From: Bacteroidales bacterium
GTDB lineage: Bacteria; Bacteroidota; Bacteroidia; Bacteroidales; UBA932
Assembly: GCA_016295245.1 (NCBI GenBank)
Contig: JAEDLO010000050.1
Coordinates: 1-12,072, forward strand
Direction: 5' to 3'
DNA length: 12,072 nucleotides
Shown here: piece after piece, positions 1 through 6,813 of the stretch
Position numbering within the stretch: position 1 is the first letter of the stretch
Layout: every line of letters starts with the position of its first letter
Made by a program: the position numbers and the translations under genes
The notes under the pieces: generated by a model
Databases searched by the model: none
What the model saw: the letters and a program-made list of their open reading frames with translations, nothing else
Told to the model about the DNA's origin: nothing

Positions 1-159
1 CTTGCCTGTCCTGTCAATGGCGCAGGCACCTACATAGCCGAAGCTCCACTCCACCTCGTGGCCGAACTTGCGGCATACAGCATCAACGACCTTGACGGCC
101 TGTTCTACTACTTCCGGTCCGATTCCGTCACCGGGAAGTTTAGCGATTTTGAGTTTCAT
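1..159 (-). CDS. leuB: 3-isopropylmalate dehydrogenase, N-terminal part (cut by window edge)
   Basis: The first 53 codons of a gene that runs off the left edge. The product begins MKLKIAKLPGDGIGPEV, the nucleotide-binding N-terminus typical of the isocitrate/isopropylmalate dehydrogenase family (LPGDGIGPEV at about residues 8-17). The cytosolic enzyme oxidises and decarboxylates 3-isopropylmalate to the leucine 2-oxo acid with NAD+. The same enzyme type is known to act on 3-methylmalate, giving 2-oxobutyrate in citramalate-pathway organisms. The ATG at 157-159 lies inside the end of cimA, a 20-nt overlap, so translation is probably coupled. No clear Shine-Dalgarno is seen. Assignment to LeuB rather than isocitrate or tartrate dehydrogenase rests on this N-terminus plus its place after leuACD and cimA; the substrate-specificity loop is outside the window. 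Confidence 0.9.
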   Translation of the reverse strand, partial: MKLKIAKLPGDGIGPEVVEQAVKVVDAVCRKFGHEVEWSFGYVGACAIDRTGK

Positions 160-1705
160 ATGACAAATTCTCTATAATATTCAACATTTTGATTGTGGCC
201 TTGATGGCGGCCTCCGTCTGGTCTGCATCCAGACCTCTGGTCTTGAGCTCCGTTCCCTCCCAGTCCCAGGTGATGGCGGTCTGGACGAGGGCGTCGGTCT
301 TGCCTCCCGGAGGGATGCCCACTGCGTAGTCGGTCAGGCGCGGATGCTTCTTGCCAAGACGGTCATAAACCTTCCAGAGAGCCTTCATAAAGGCGTCATA
401 CTGACCGGCTCCGGACGAAGTCTCCTCGTATTCGGTGCCGTCGATACTGATGCGGACGGTAGCGCAAGGCCTCATTCCCTTGGCGAGCTGGAGGGCATAA
501 TTTACTATCCTGATGCGGTCCTCACCCTTGGCGAATTCGCCCTTGAGCACATCGGAGATGATGTACGGAAGGTCTTCGGTGGTAACGGTCTCCTTGCGGT
601 CGCCGAGTTCTACAACCCTCTGAGTGACAAGCTTGATCTGGTCCGGCGTAAGCTGTATGCCCAGGTCTTCGAGGTTGCGCGCCACATTTGCCTTGCCGCT
701 GGTCTTGCCGAGGGCATATTTTCGCACCCTTCCGAAACGCTCCGGAAGCAGCGGATTGACATAGAGCCCGCCCTTGCAGTCACCGTCTGCGTGGATGCCG
801 GCACTTTGGGTGAACACGGCTTCGCCGACAATCGGCTTGTTCTCCGGAATGCGTATGCCGGAGATGCTCGACACATAAGAGCAGATATGGGACAATGATT
901 TCTCATCCAGGGTGTTAGGAACGTGGAGGTGATCATTGAGCACTCCCACTACCGAAGCGACAGGTGTGTTTCCCGTACGCTCTCCCAGACCGTTTACCGT
1001 GGTGTGTATACCCTTGACGCCGGCTTTGACCGCCGCCATAGTATTCGACACGGCGAGGTCGTAATCGTTGTGGCCGTGGAAATCGAAGTGGATGTCAGGA
1101 TAGCGCTCTACCATCATCCTGCAGAAACTGTAGGTCTCGTCAGGATTGAGGATTCCAAGGGTGTCAGGGAGCATAACGCGCCTGATAGGGCTATCCTTGA
1201 GGGCATCCACCATACCGAAGACATAGTCCGGCGAGTTCTTCATTCCGTTTGACCAGTCTTCGAGATAGATATTGACCTCCATTCCCTTGGCTACAGCCTT
1301 GTCAACCAGCTTTCGGATGTCATCCCAATGCTGCTGGGGAGTCTTTCCGAGCTGCTGTGTGACGTGCTTGAGGGAACCCTTGGTAAGCAGGTTGAGTATG
1401 CGTCCGCCCGCGCTGTAAATCCAGTCTATGCTGACCTGGTCGTCAACGAAGCCGAGGGCCTCGATCTGACCTATGCGTCCGTTTGCCCTGGCCCAGTCAC
1501 AAATCTTCGAAAAGGCCTGGAACTCCCCCTTTGAGACCCTGGCGGAAACAACCTCCAGACGGTTCACCTTCAAGTTTTCAAGGAGAAGCTTCGCTATTGC
1601 GAGCTTCTCCTCGTCGTTGAAGGACACTCCGGCGGTCTGTTCTCCGTCACGCAGGGTTGTGTCGAGGACTTCGAGTATGTTATCTGCCTGCTTCAAATGC
1701 TTCAA
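140..1705 (-). CDS. cimA: (R)-citramalate synthase
   Basis: Condenses pyruvate and acetyl-CoA to (R)-citramalate, the entry to threonine-independent isoleucine synthesis. The 521-residue product has the DRE-TIM metallolyase signature LRDGEQ (18-23), metal ligands D20, H210 and H212 in FHGHND, GLGERTGN (239-246), and a C-terminal regulatory domain from about 380. It follows Leptospira interrogans CimA, as I recall that sequence, along its whole length: SARVSKGE (54-61), LNLLTKGSL (104-112), YLEDWSNG (147-154), PPGGKTDALV (465-474). The residues reported to set pyruvate specificity there (L81, L104, Y144) appear here as L84, L107, Y147. Homocitrate or second isopropylmalate synthase is less likely. 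No in-frame ATG exists near the start: TTG at 1703-1705 or TTG at 1694-1696 must serve, or a rarer codon; an in-frame stop lies at 1733-1735. It overlaps leuD by 26 nt (17 from the second TTG). Confidence 0.9.
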   Translation of the reverse strand: MKHLKQADNILEVLDTTLRDGEQTAGVSFNDEEKLAIAKLLLENLKVNRLEVVSARVSKGEFQAFSKICDWARANGRIGQIEALGFVDDQVSIDWIYSAGGRILNLLTKGSLKHVTQQLGKTPQQHWDDIRKLVDKAVAKGMEVNIYLEDWSNGMKNSPDYVFGMVDALKDSPIRRVMLPDTLGILNPDETYSFCRMMVERYPDIHFDFHGHNDYDLAVSNTMAAVKAGVKGIHTTVNGLGERTGNTPVASVVGVLNDHLHVPNTLDEKSLSHICSYVSSISGIRIPENKPIVGEAVFTQSAGIHADGDCKGGLYVNPLLPERFGRVRKYALGKTSGKANVARNLEDLGIQLTPDQIKLVTQRVVELGDRKETVTTEDLPYIISDVLKGEFAKGEDRIRIVNYALQLAKGMRPCATVRISIDGTEYEETSSGAGQYDAFMKALWKVYDRLGKKHPRLTDYAVGIPPGGKTDALVQTAITWDWEGTELKTRGLDADQTEAAIKATIKMLNIIENLSYETQNR

Positions 1706-2294
1706 TCTTTGCTTTCTGCTCGAGAAGATAATCTATATCGTCAAGAGCGTTCATAAGACAATATTTCTTGTAACCGTTGATTTCAAAGCTTTCGCAGCGT
1801 CCTGTACTCAAGTTGGTCACCTTCTGATTCGGAACATCAACCCTTACCTTGGCCTGAGGGTCCTTCGAGATGGTCTCGAAGAGCTCGGCAAGAAAAGCCT
1901 CGCTGACAACTACAGGGAGGACGAAATTGTTGAGTTCGTTGTTCTTGTGGATGTCGGCGAAGAAGCTTGAAATCACAACCCTGAATCCGTAACCTGCTAT
2001 GGCCCAGGCGGCATGCTCGCGGCTGGAGCCGGAACCGAAGTTCTTACCTGCGACGAGTATCTGGTGGACACCCTCTGAAGGTGCGGCGCTGAAATCGGGA
2101 GTGTTGAGCACGAAATCCTTGCGCGGCTGTCCCTGAGGGTCGAATCTCCAATCACGGAAGAGATTGTCTCCGAAGAACTTCTCGTCGCGGGTGGTAGCCT
2201 TGAGGAAACGAGCAGGAATAATCTGGTCGGTATCTACGTTTTCGAGCGGGAGAGGCACGCAGCTGCTCTCTATCACATCAAATTTCTGTTTCAT
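1680..2294 (-). CDS. leuD: 3-isopropylmalate dehydratase, small subunit
   Basis: Small (swivel-domain) subunit of the LeuCD isomerase, which converts 2-isopropylmalate to 3-isopropylmalate through isopropylmaleate. In organisms with CimA it also isomerises citramalate through citraconate. The product is 204 residues, close to the roughly 200 usual for full-length bacterial LeuD. It shows NVDTDQIIPARFLK at 19-32 and the substrate-binding loop FGSGSSREHAAWAI at 86-99. The ATG at 2292-2294 overlaps the leuC TGA in an ATGA arrangement (4 nt), the classic layout for coupled, equimolar subunit synthesis. Its 3' end contains the start region of cimA. Nothing is missing or truncated. Confidence 0.96.
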   Translation of the reverse strand: MKQKFDVIESSCVPLPLENVDTDQIIPARFLKATTRDEKFFGDNLFRDWRFDPQGQPRKDFVLNTPDFSAAPSEGVHQILVAGKNFGSGSSREHAAWAIAGYGFRVVISSFFADIHKNNELNNFVLPVVVSEAFLAELFETISKDPQAKVRVDVPNQKVTNLSTGRCESFEINGYKKYCLMNALDDIDYLLEQKAKIEAFEAGR

Positions 2295-3658
2295 AACAAT
2301 TCTCTTGGATCGGTTACGACTCCGGTGACAGCTGCCGCAGCGGCAGTCAGCGGGCTGGCGAGGAGGGTGCGGGAACCAGGTCCCTGGCGGCCCTCGAAAT
2401 TACGGTTGGAGGTAGATACGGCGTACTTTCCTGCCGGAATCTTGTCGTCGTTCATCGCAAGGCAGGCGGAGCAGCCCGGCTGGCGCACTTCGAAACCGGC
2501 CTCGGCGAGTATCTTGTCGATGCCCTCGTCCTCGATCTGCTTCTTGACCATCCAGGAGCCCGGCACAAGCCAGGCGGTAACACTCTCGGCCTTCTTGCGT
2601 CCCTTGACGATGGATGCGAAGGCGCGGAAGTCCTCAATGCGTCCGTTGGTGCAGGCGCCGAGGAAGACATAGTCAATCTTGTGGCCGAGCAGTTTGTGAC
2701 CGGCCTCGAAGCCCATATAGTCAAGGGCCTTGCGGCCTGCATCGGCAGGGATGCTGCCATCCACCGGCATACCCATACCCGGGTTGGTGCCGTAGGTGAT
2801 CATAGGGCGGATGTCGGCGGCGTCGAACACGAGCTCCTTGTCGAATACTGCATCATCTCCGCTCTTGAGCGTGCGCCAGTATGCGACAGCCTTGTCCCAT
2901 TCCTCGCCCTTAGGGGCATATTCGCGACCCTTGATGTACTCGAAGGTGGTCTCGTCAGGGGCGATGAAGCCTCCGCGGGCACCCATCTCGATGGAGAGGT
3001 TGCAGAGCGTAAGCCTGCCTTCCATTGAGAGGCTGCGCACTGCCGAGCCACGGTACTCCACGAAGTAGCCGGTGGCACCGCTGGTGGTAAGCTTCATCAT
3101 CAGGTAAAGAGCTATATCCTTGGCAGTCACGCCCTTGGCAAGCTCGCCCTCGACGCGGATGCTCATAGATTTCGGCTTCTGCTGAAGGATGCACTGCGAA
3201 GCGAGCACCATCTCGACCTCAGAGGTACCGATACCGAAGGCTACTGCGCCCATCGCTCCGTGGGTGGAGGTGTGGGAGTCGCCGCAGACTATGGTCATAC
3301 CCGGCAGCGAGAGACCTTTTTCAGGGCCGACGACGTGGATGATGCCGTTGTTGCTGTCCATCATCCCGTAATGGGTCAGGCCGAACTCGGCGGCATTGCG
3401 GGCAAGGGCGTCAACCTGGGCCTTTGATACAGGGTCCTGGATTTCCTTGTCCTGGTCGTGGGTCGGAGTGTTGTGGTCCGGCATACAGAAGATCTTCTCC
3501 GGACGCAGACACTTCACTCCCCTGGCCCTCAAGCCGTCAAAAGCCTGGGGACTGGTCACTTCGTGACAGTAAAGCCTGTCTATGTAAAGCTGGGTCGGGC
3601 CGTCCTCGATGAGGGAAACGACGTGTGAGTCCCAGATTTTGTCGAAAAGAGTATTCAT
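2291..3658 (-). CDS. leuC: 3-isopropylmalate dehydratase, large subunit
   Basis: Large, iron-sulfur subunit of the LeuCD isomerase, aconitase superfamily, cytosolic. The product is 455 residues, close to the 466 of E. coli LeuC. The three cysteines expected to hold the [4Fe-4S] cluster are present: C336 in FLGACTNGR and C396 and C399 in PGCSACLAMN. Other family hallmarks are VCGDSHTSTHGAMGA (124-138) and SNRNFEGRQG (417-426). The ATG at 3656-3658 shares one base with the leuA stop (TAATG), so it is likely translated by ribosomes finishing leuA. Within this operon the LeuCD complex should serve both leucine synthesis (isopropylmalate) and the citramalate branch, since no second isomerase pair is present in the window. 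Confidence 0.97.
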   Translation of the reverse strand: MNTLFDKIWDSHVVSLIEDGPTQLYIDRLYCHEVTSPQAFDGLRARGVKCLRPEKIFCMPDHNTPTHDQDKEIQDPVSKAQVDALARNAAEFGLTHYGMMDSNNGIIHVVGPEKGLSLPGMTIVCGDSHTSTHGAMGAVAFGIGTSEVEMVLASQCILQQKPKSMSIRVEGELAKGVTAKDIALYLMMKLTTSGATGYFVEYRGSAVRSLSMEGRLTLCNLSIEMGARGGFIAPDETTFEYIKGREYAPKGEEWDKAVAYWRTLKSGDDAVFDKELVFDAADIRPMITYGTNPGMGMPVDGSIPADAGRKALDYMGFEAGHKLLGHKIDYVFLGACTNGRIEDFRAFASIVKGRKKAESVTAWLVPGSWMVKKQIEDEGIDKILAEAGFEVRQPGCSACLAMNDDKIPAGKYAVSTSNRNFEGRQGPGSRTLLASPLTAAAAAVTGVVTDPRELL

Positions 3659-5160
3659 TATTTCACAAACTTGTTGATACAGTCAATGAAGGCCTCAACC
3701 GAAGCTGTGATGATGTCGGTGTTGGCTCCGAAACCGTAATATACGTGTGAGTCGTGTTCAACCTGCATATGGACCTTACCCATATCGTCTGAGCCTCGAG
3801 TGATGTTCTGGATGGTGAACTCCTTGATGGTCATATTGCGGTTGATTATTTTCTTGACGCACTTGATGGCGGCGTCCACCGGACCGTTGCCGGCTGCGGC
3901 AGCCTCGAACTTCTCGCCTGCGATGTCCAGGCAAAGACTTGCCACGGGTTTTACCCCCATACCGGTCGTAACCTGAAGGTAGTCGAGCTTGATGCGGTGA
4001 TTGCCGGTGCGCTCTGCGCCTGCCAGTACGAGCAGGTCATCATCATTGACGTCCTTTTTCTTGTCGGCGAGGGCAAGGAAATCGGCATAAATCCTGTCAA
4101 GCTTCTCTTTCTCAACCTTGACACCGAGACATTCGAGCCTGTACTTGACTGCGGCGTGGCCACTGCGAGCGGTCAGCACAATCGAGTTGTCGTCGATTCC
4201 GACGTCGTGAGGGTCGATGATCTCGTAGGTCTGAACGTTCTTCAGGACTCCGTCCTGATGGATGCCAGACGAGTGCGCGAAGGCATTCTTGCCGACAATG
4301 GCCTTGTTAGGCTGGACCGGCATATTCATCAGGCTGCTGACCATACGGCTCAGCGGGGTGATTCTCTGGGTATTGATATTGGACTCGAGGGCGATTTCGT
4401 GATGACTCTTGAGTATCATCGCAATCTCCTCGAGAGCGGTATTTCCCGCCCTCTCGCCTATACCGTTGATGGTCACCTCACACTGACGGGCTCCGTTCAG
4501 AAGGCCGGACATAGTGTTGGCGGTAGCCATGCCCAGGTCATTGTGGCAGTGGGTGGACAGAATTGCCTTGTCGATGTTGGAGACATTCTCCATCAGGTAC
4601 TTGATCTTCGCGCCGTATTCCTGCGGAAGACAATAACCCGTTGTGTCAGGGATGTTGACTACGGTTGCGCCGGCCGCAATCACGGCTTCCACTACCCTTG
4701 CAAGGTATTCGTTGTCGGTTCGTCCGGCGTCTTCAGCATAGAACTCTACGTCTTCGACATACTTCTTTGCGTATTTGACAGCCCTAACGGCACGCTCAAT
4801 GATTTCTTCGCGTGTGGAGTTGAACTTGTAGCGGATATGGGAGTCGGAGGTCCCGATACCCGTGTGGATACGCTTGCGCTTTGCGTATCTGAGCGCCTCG
4901 GCAGCGGTGTCGATATCCTTCTCGACAGCGCGTGTCAGCGCACATACCACCGGCCAGGTTACGGATTTGGAAATCTCGATTACAGAGTTGAAGTCACCGG
5001 GGCTGGATATAGGAAATCCAGCCTCGATGACATCTACTCCGAGCGACTCGAGAGCCTTGGCTACCTGGATTTTCTCAACAGTATTGAGCTGGCATCCGGG
5101 TACTTGCTCACCGTCACGCAGGGTGGTATCGAAAAAATAGATTCTGTTCTTGCTGTCCAT
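3658..5160 (-). CDS. leuA: 2-isopropylmalate synthase
   Basis: Condenses 2-oxoisovalerate with acetyl-CoA, the committed step to leucine. The 500-residue product has the DRE-TIM signature TTLRDGEQVPGCQLN (12-26), metal ligands D16, H204 and H206 in THCHND, NGIGERAGN (232-240), SSGIHQDG (297-304) and a LeuA-type C-terminal domain from about 370 that usually binds leucine for feedback inhibition. It is paralogous to the citramalate synthase two genes downstream. Where that enzyme has bulky L84 and L107 in the substrate pocket, this one has A74 and G101, consistent with the larger 2-oxoisovalerate. Y141 occupies a position that is Ser in many LeuA proteins. The ATG at 5158-5160 lies 10 bases after ilvC with no clear ribosome binding site, so the ilv and leu blocks appear to be one transcription unit. 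Confidence 0.95.
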   Translation of the reverse strand: MDSKNRIYFFDTTLRDGEQVPGCQLNTVEKIQVAKALESLGVDVIEAGFPISSPGDFNSVIEISKSVTWPVVCALTRAVEKDIDTAAEALRYAKRKRIHTGIGTSDSHIRYKFNSTREEIIERAVRAVKYAKKYVEDVEFYAEDAGRTDNEYLARVVEAVIAAGATVVNIPDTTGYCLPQEYGAKIKYLMENVSNIDKAILSTHCHNDLGMATANTMSGLLNGARQCEVTINGIGERAGNTALEEIAMILKSHHEIALESNINTQRITPLSRMVSSLMNMPVQPNKAIVGKNAFAHSSGIHQDGVLKNVQTYEIIDPHDVGIDDNSIVLTARSGHAAVKYRLECLGVKVEKEKLDRIYADFLALADKKKDVNDDDLLVLAGAERTGNHRIKLDYLQVTTGMGVKPVASLCLDIAGEKFEAAAAGNGPVDAAIKCVKKIINRNMTIKEFTIQNITRGSDDMGKVHMQVEHDSHVYYGFGANTDIITASVEAFIDCINKFVK

Positions 5161-5170
5161 TCAGTGGATA

Positions 5171-6217
5171 TTACTTGTTGTTCTCAGGACGGAGCTGGCG
5201 TACGGTGACGGCAGTGCGCCACATCTCGCTCTCGCGAAGAGCCTTGAGCTCCTTCTCGAGTCCCTCGCGGTAGTCAGGCTTGCTGTTTGCGTCGATAGAA
5301 ATCTGAGCCTCGTTGCCGGTCTTTACTGAGTTGTAAAGCTTCTCTACTACAGGTTTGATGGCATCGTGGAAAGGTCCCATCCAGTCGAGGGCGCCACGCT
5401 GTGCGGTGGTAGAGCAGTTTGCATACATCCAGTCCATACCCTTGGCTGCGAAGAGCGGCATAAGTGACTGGGTGAGTTCCTCGACCGTCTCGTTGAAAGC
5501 TTCGGAAGGAGAGTGTCCGTTCTCGCGGAGCACCTCGTACTGAGCGCTGAGAAGACCCTGGATTGCACCCATAAGAGAACCGCGCTCGCCGGTAAGATCA
5601 GAAGTGGCCTCGCGCTGGAAGGTGGTCTCGAAGAGGTAGCCCGAACCGATACCGATACCGAGGGCGATGGTGTTCTGGAGGGCGTTGCCGCTTACATCCT
5701 GGTAAACTGCGTATGAAGAGTTGATACCGCGGCCCTCGAGGTAGAGTGAGCGGACGGTAGCGCCTGAACCCTTAGGAGCAACCATAATCACATCGATGTC
5801 CTTTGGAGGAACGCAGCCTGTGCGATCGCTCCAGGTGATGGCGAAGCCGTGTGAGAAATAAAGAGTCTTGCCGGGAGTGAGGTAAGGCTTGATGGTAGGC
5901 CATACTGACATTACAGCCGCATCTGAAAGAAGGCACATAATGATGTCGCCCTTCTGGCAGGCCTCTTCGATGCCGAAGAGGGTCTCGCCCGGTACCCAAC
6001 CGTCTGCGATGGCCTTCTCGTAGGTCTTGCCCTGACGCTGGCCGACAATCACGTCGAATCCGTTGTCCCTGAGGTTCAGACCCTGGCCAGGACCCTGTAC
6101 GCCATAACCGATGACGGCAATCTTCTTGCCGCTGAGGATTTCACGTGCTTTCTCAAGAGGAAATTCATTGCGGGTTACTACAGTTTCTTCAACTCCGCCG
6201 AAATTCATTTTTGCCAT
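5171..6217 (-). CDS. ilvC: Ketol-acid reductoisomerase (short form, fungal Ilv5-like)
   Basis: NADPH- and Mg-dependent isomeroreductase that converts 2-acetolactate and 2-aceto-2-hydroxybutyrate to the dihydroxy acids. At 348 residues it is a short form (one knotted domain); E. coli IlvC is 491. The Rossmann motif GYGVQG is at 37-42. Catalytic and metal residues can be placed: H123 in FSHGF, K149 in VAPKGSG, D207 and E211 in SDLTGER, E243 and E247 in NETVEE, S269 in CSTTA. The wording is unlike typical bacterial class I enzymes (GYGSQGHAHALNL) and close to yeast Ilv5 as I recall it, for example GKTLYFSHGF, EGRGINSSYAV and RENGHSPSEAFNETVEE. The start used is ATG at 6215-6217 with AAGG a few bases upstream; M4 is an alternative. 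It sits between ilvN (20-base gap) and leuA (10-base gap). Confidence 0.96.
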   Translation of the reverse strand: MAKMNFGGVEETVVTRNEFPLEKAREILSGKKIAVIGYGVQGPGQGLNLRDNGFDVIVGQRQGKTYEKAIADGWVPGETLFGIEEACQKGDIIMCLLSDAAVMSVWPTIKPYLTPGKTLYFSHGFAITWSDRTGCVPPKDIDVIMVAPKGSGATVRSLYLEGRGINSSYAVYQDVSGNALQNTIALGIGIGSGYLFETTFQREATSDLTGERGSLMGAIQGLLSAQYEVLRENGHSPSEAFNETVEELTQSLMPLFAAKGMDWMYANCSTTAQRGALDWMGPFHDAIKPVVEKLYNSVKTGNEAQISIDANSKPDYREGLEKELKALRESEMWRTAVTVRQLRPENNK

Positions 6218-6237
6218 AATACCTTAAATTAAAATTA

Positions 6238-6798
6238 TTAATTATTTTCTATCTGTTTTCTTACGATTTCGCGCCCTGCGAGGAACTCATCCACGAACTC
6301 GTGCTCGTCGAGGGTGACGGCAACGCGTCCAGAACGCACGAACTGGAGAACCTTGCCCATCTTCGACAAGTCTTCATAGAGCTGAAGGGTCTCGTCGCAG
6401 TGTCCGGTCTTCTGGATGACGGTGAACTTCTTGTTCATCTCGAGGATGCGGGCGTGGTGGCGGTTGATAAGGCTCTCGAGCTTATTGCTCTCAAGAAGCA
6501 TATCGGTCTCCACCTTATAGAGGGCCACCTCGCGGTGGATAATCTGGTCGTTGGTGTAGTAGAAAGCCTTGATTACATCCACACGCTTTTCAATCTGCTT
6601 GACCACTGCCTGAATCTTAGGCAGAGTGGTGTGGGTGGTAATGGTGAACTTGTGGACGCCTTCAATTGAAGATGCACTCACGGTAAGGCTCCAGATTGAG
6701 ATGCTTCGCCTTGTGAAGATGCTCGAGATGGCACTCAGAAGGCCGACCTGATTCTCAGAATATACCGTTACAGTATAAAGTGTGATTTCGTTTTCCAT
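6238..6798 (-). CDS. ilvN: Acetolactate synthase, regulatory small subunit
   Basis: Regulatory partner of IlvB; it activates the catalytic subunit and normally confers valine feedback inhibition. The 186-residue product has an N-terminal ACT domain (about 6-80; YSENQVGLLSAISSIFTRR at 13-31) and the AHAS small-subunit C-terminal domain (about 85-165; FVRSGRVAV at 153-161). Aligned to E. coli IlvH, valine-contact residues N11, G14 and S17 are kept as N16, G19 and S22, but N29 becomes S34 and G27 becomes S32. The gene could equally be named ilvH. It starts 12 bases after ilvB and has the strongest Shine-Dalgarno of the run. As I recall, Bacteroides species often carry an acyl-ACP thioesterase gene between this gene and ilvC; none is present here. 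Confidence 0.93.
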   Translation of the reverse strand: MENEITLYTVTVYSENQVGLLSAISSIFTRRSISIWSLTVSASSIEGVHKFTITTHTTLPKIQAVVKQIEKRVDVIKAFYYTNDQIIHREVALYKVETDMLLESNKLESLINRHHARILEMNKKFTVIQKTGHCDETLQLYEDLSKMGKVLQFVRSGRVAVTLDEHEFVDEFLAGREIVRKQIENN

Positions 6799-6803
6799 TT
6801 CTT

Positions 6804-6813
6804 CAGCCTCCTA
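6804..6813 (-). promoter_or_regulatory. Canonical Shine-Dalgarno of ilvN overlapping the ilvB stop codon
   Basis: Read on the minus strand, TAGGAGGCTGAAGAAATG: the ilvB stop TAG (6811-6813) forms the first bases of AGGAGG (6807-6812), which is 8 bases from the ilvN ATG. The other starts in the window lack such a site, as expected for Bacteroidota, where A-rich or unstructured starts predominate. It may let ribosomes that finish ilvB re-initiate efficiently and so help set the ratio of catalytic to regulatory subunit; that role is inference. Confidence 0.6.

Noticed and set aside
140..1705. Second 2-isopropylmalate synthase or homocitrate synthase in place of cimA
   Set aside because: The pyruvate-pocket residues L84, L107 and Y147 and the Leptospira CimA-like motifs favour citramalate synthase, and a clear LeuA is already present in the operon.
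3997..5208. Long open frame (403 codons) on the plus strand, antisense to leuA
   Set aside because: It lies opposite a well-supported leuA, shows no recognisable domain, and long antisense frames are expected where codons end mostly in G or C.
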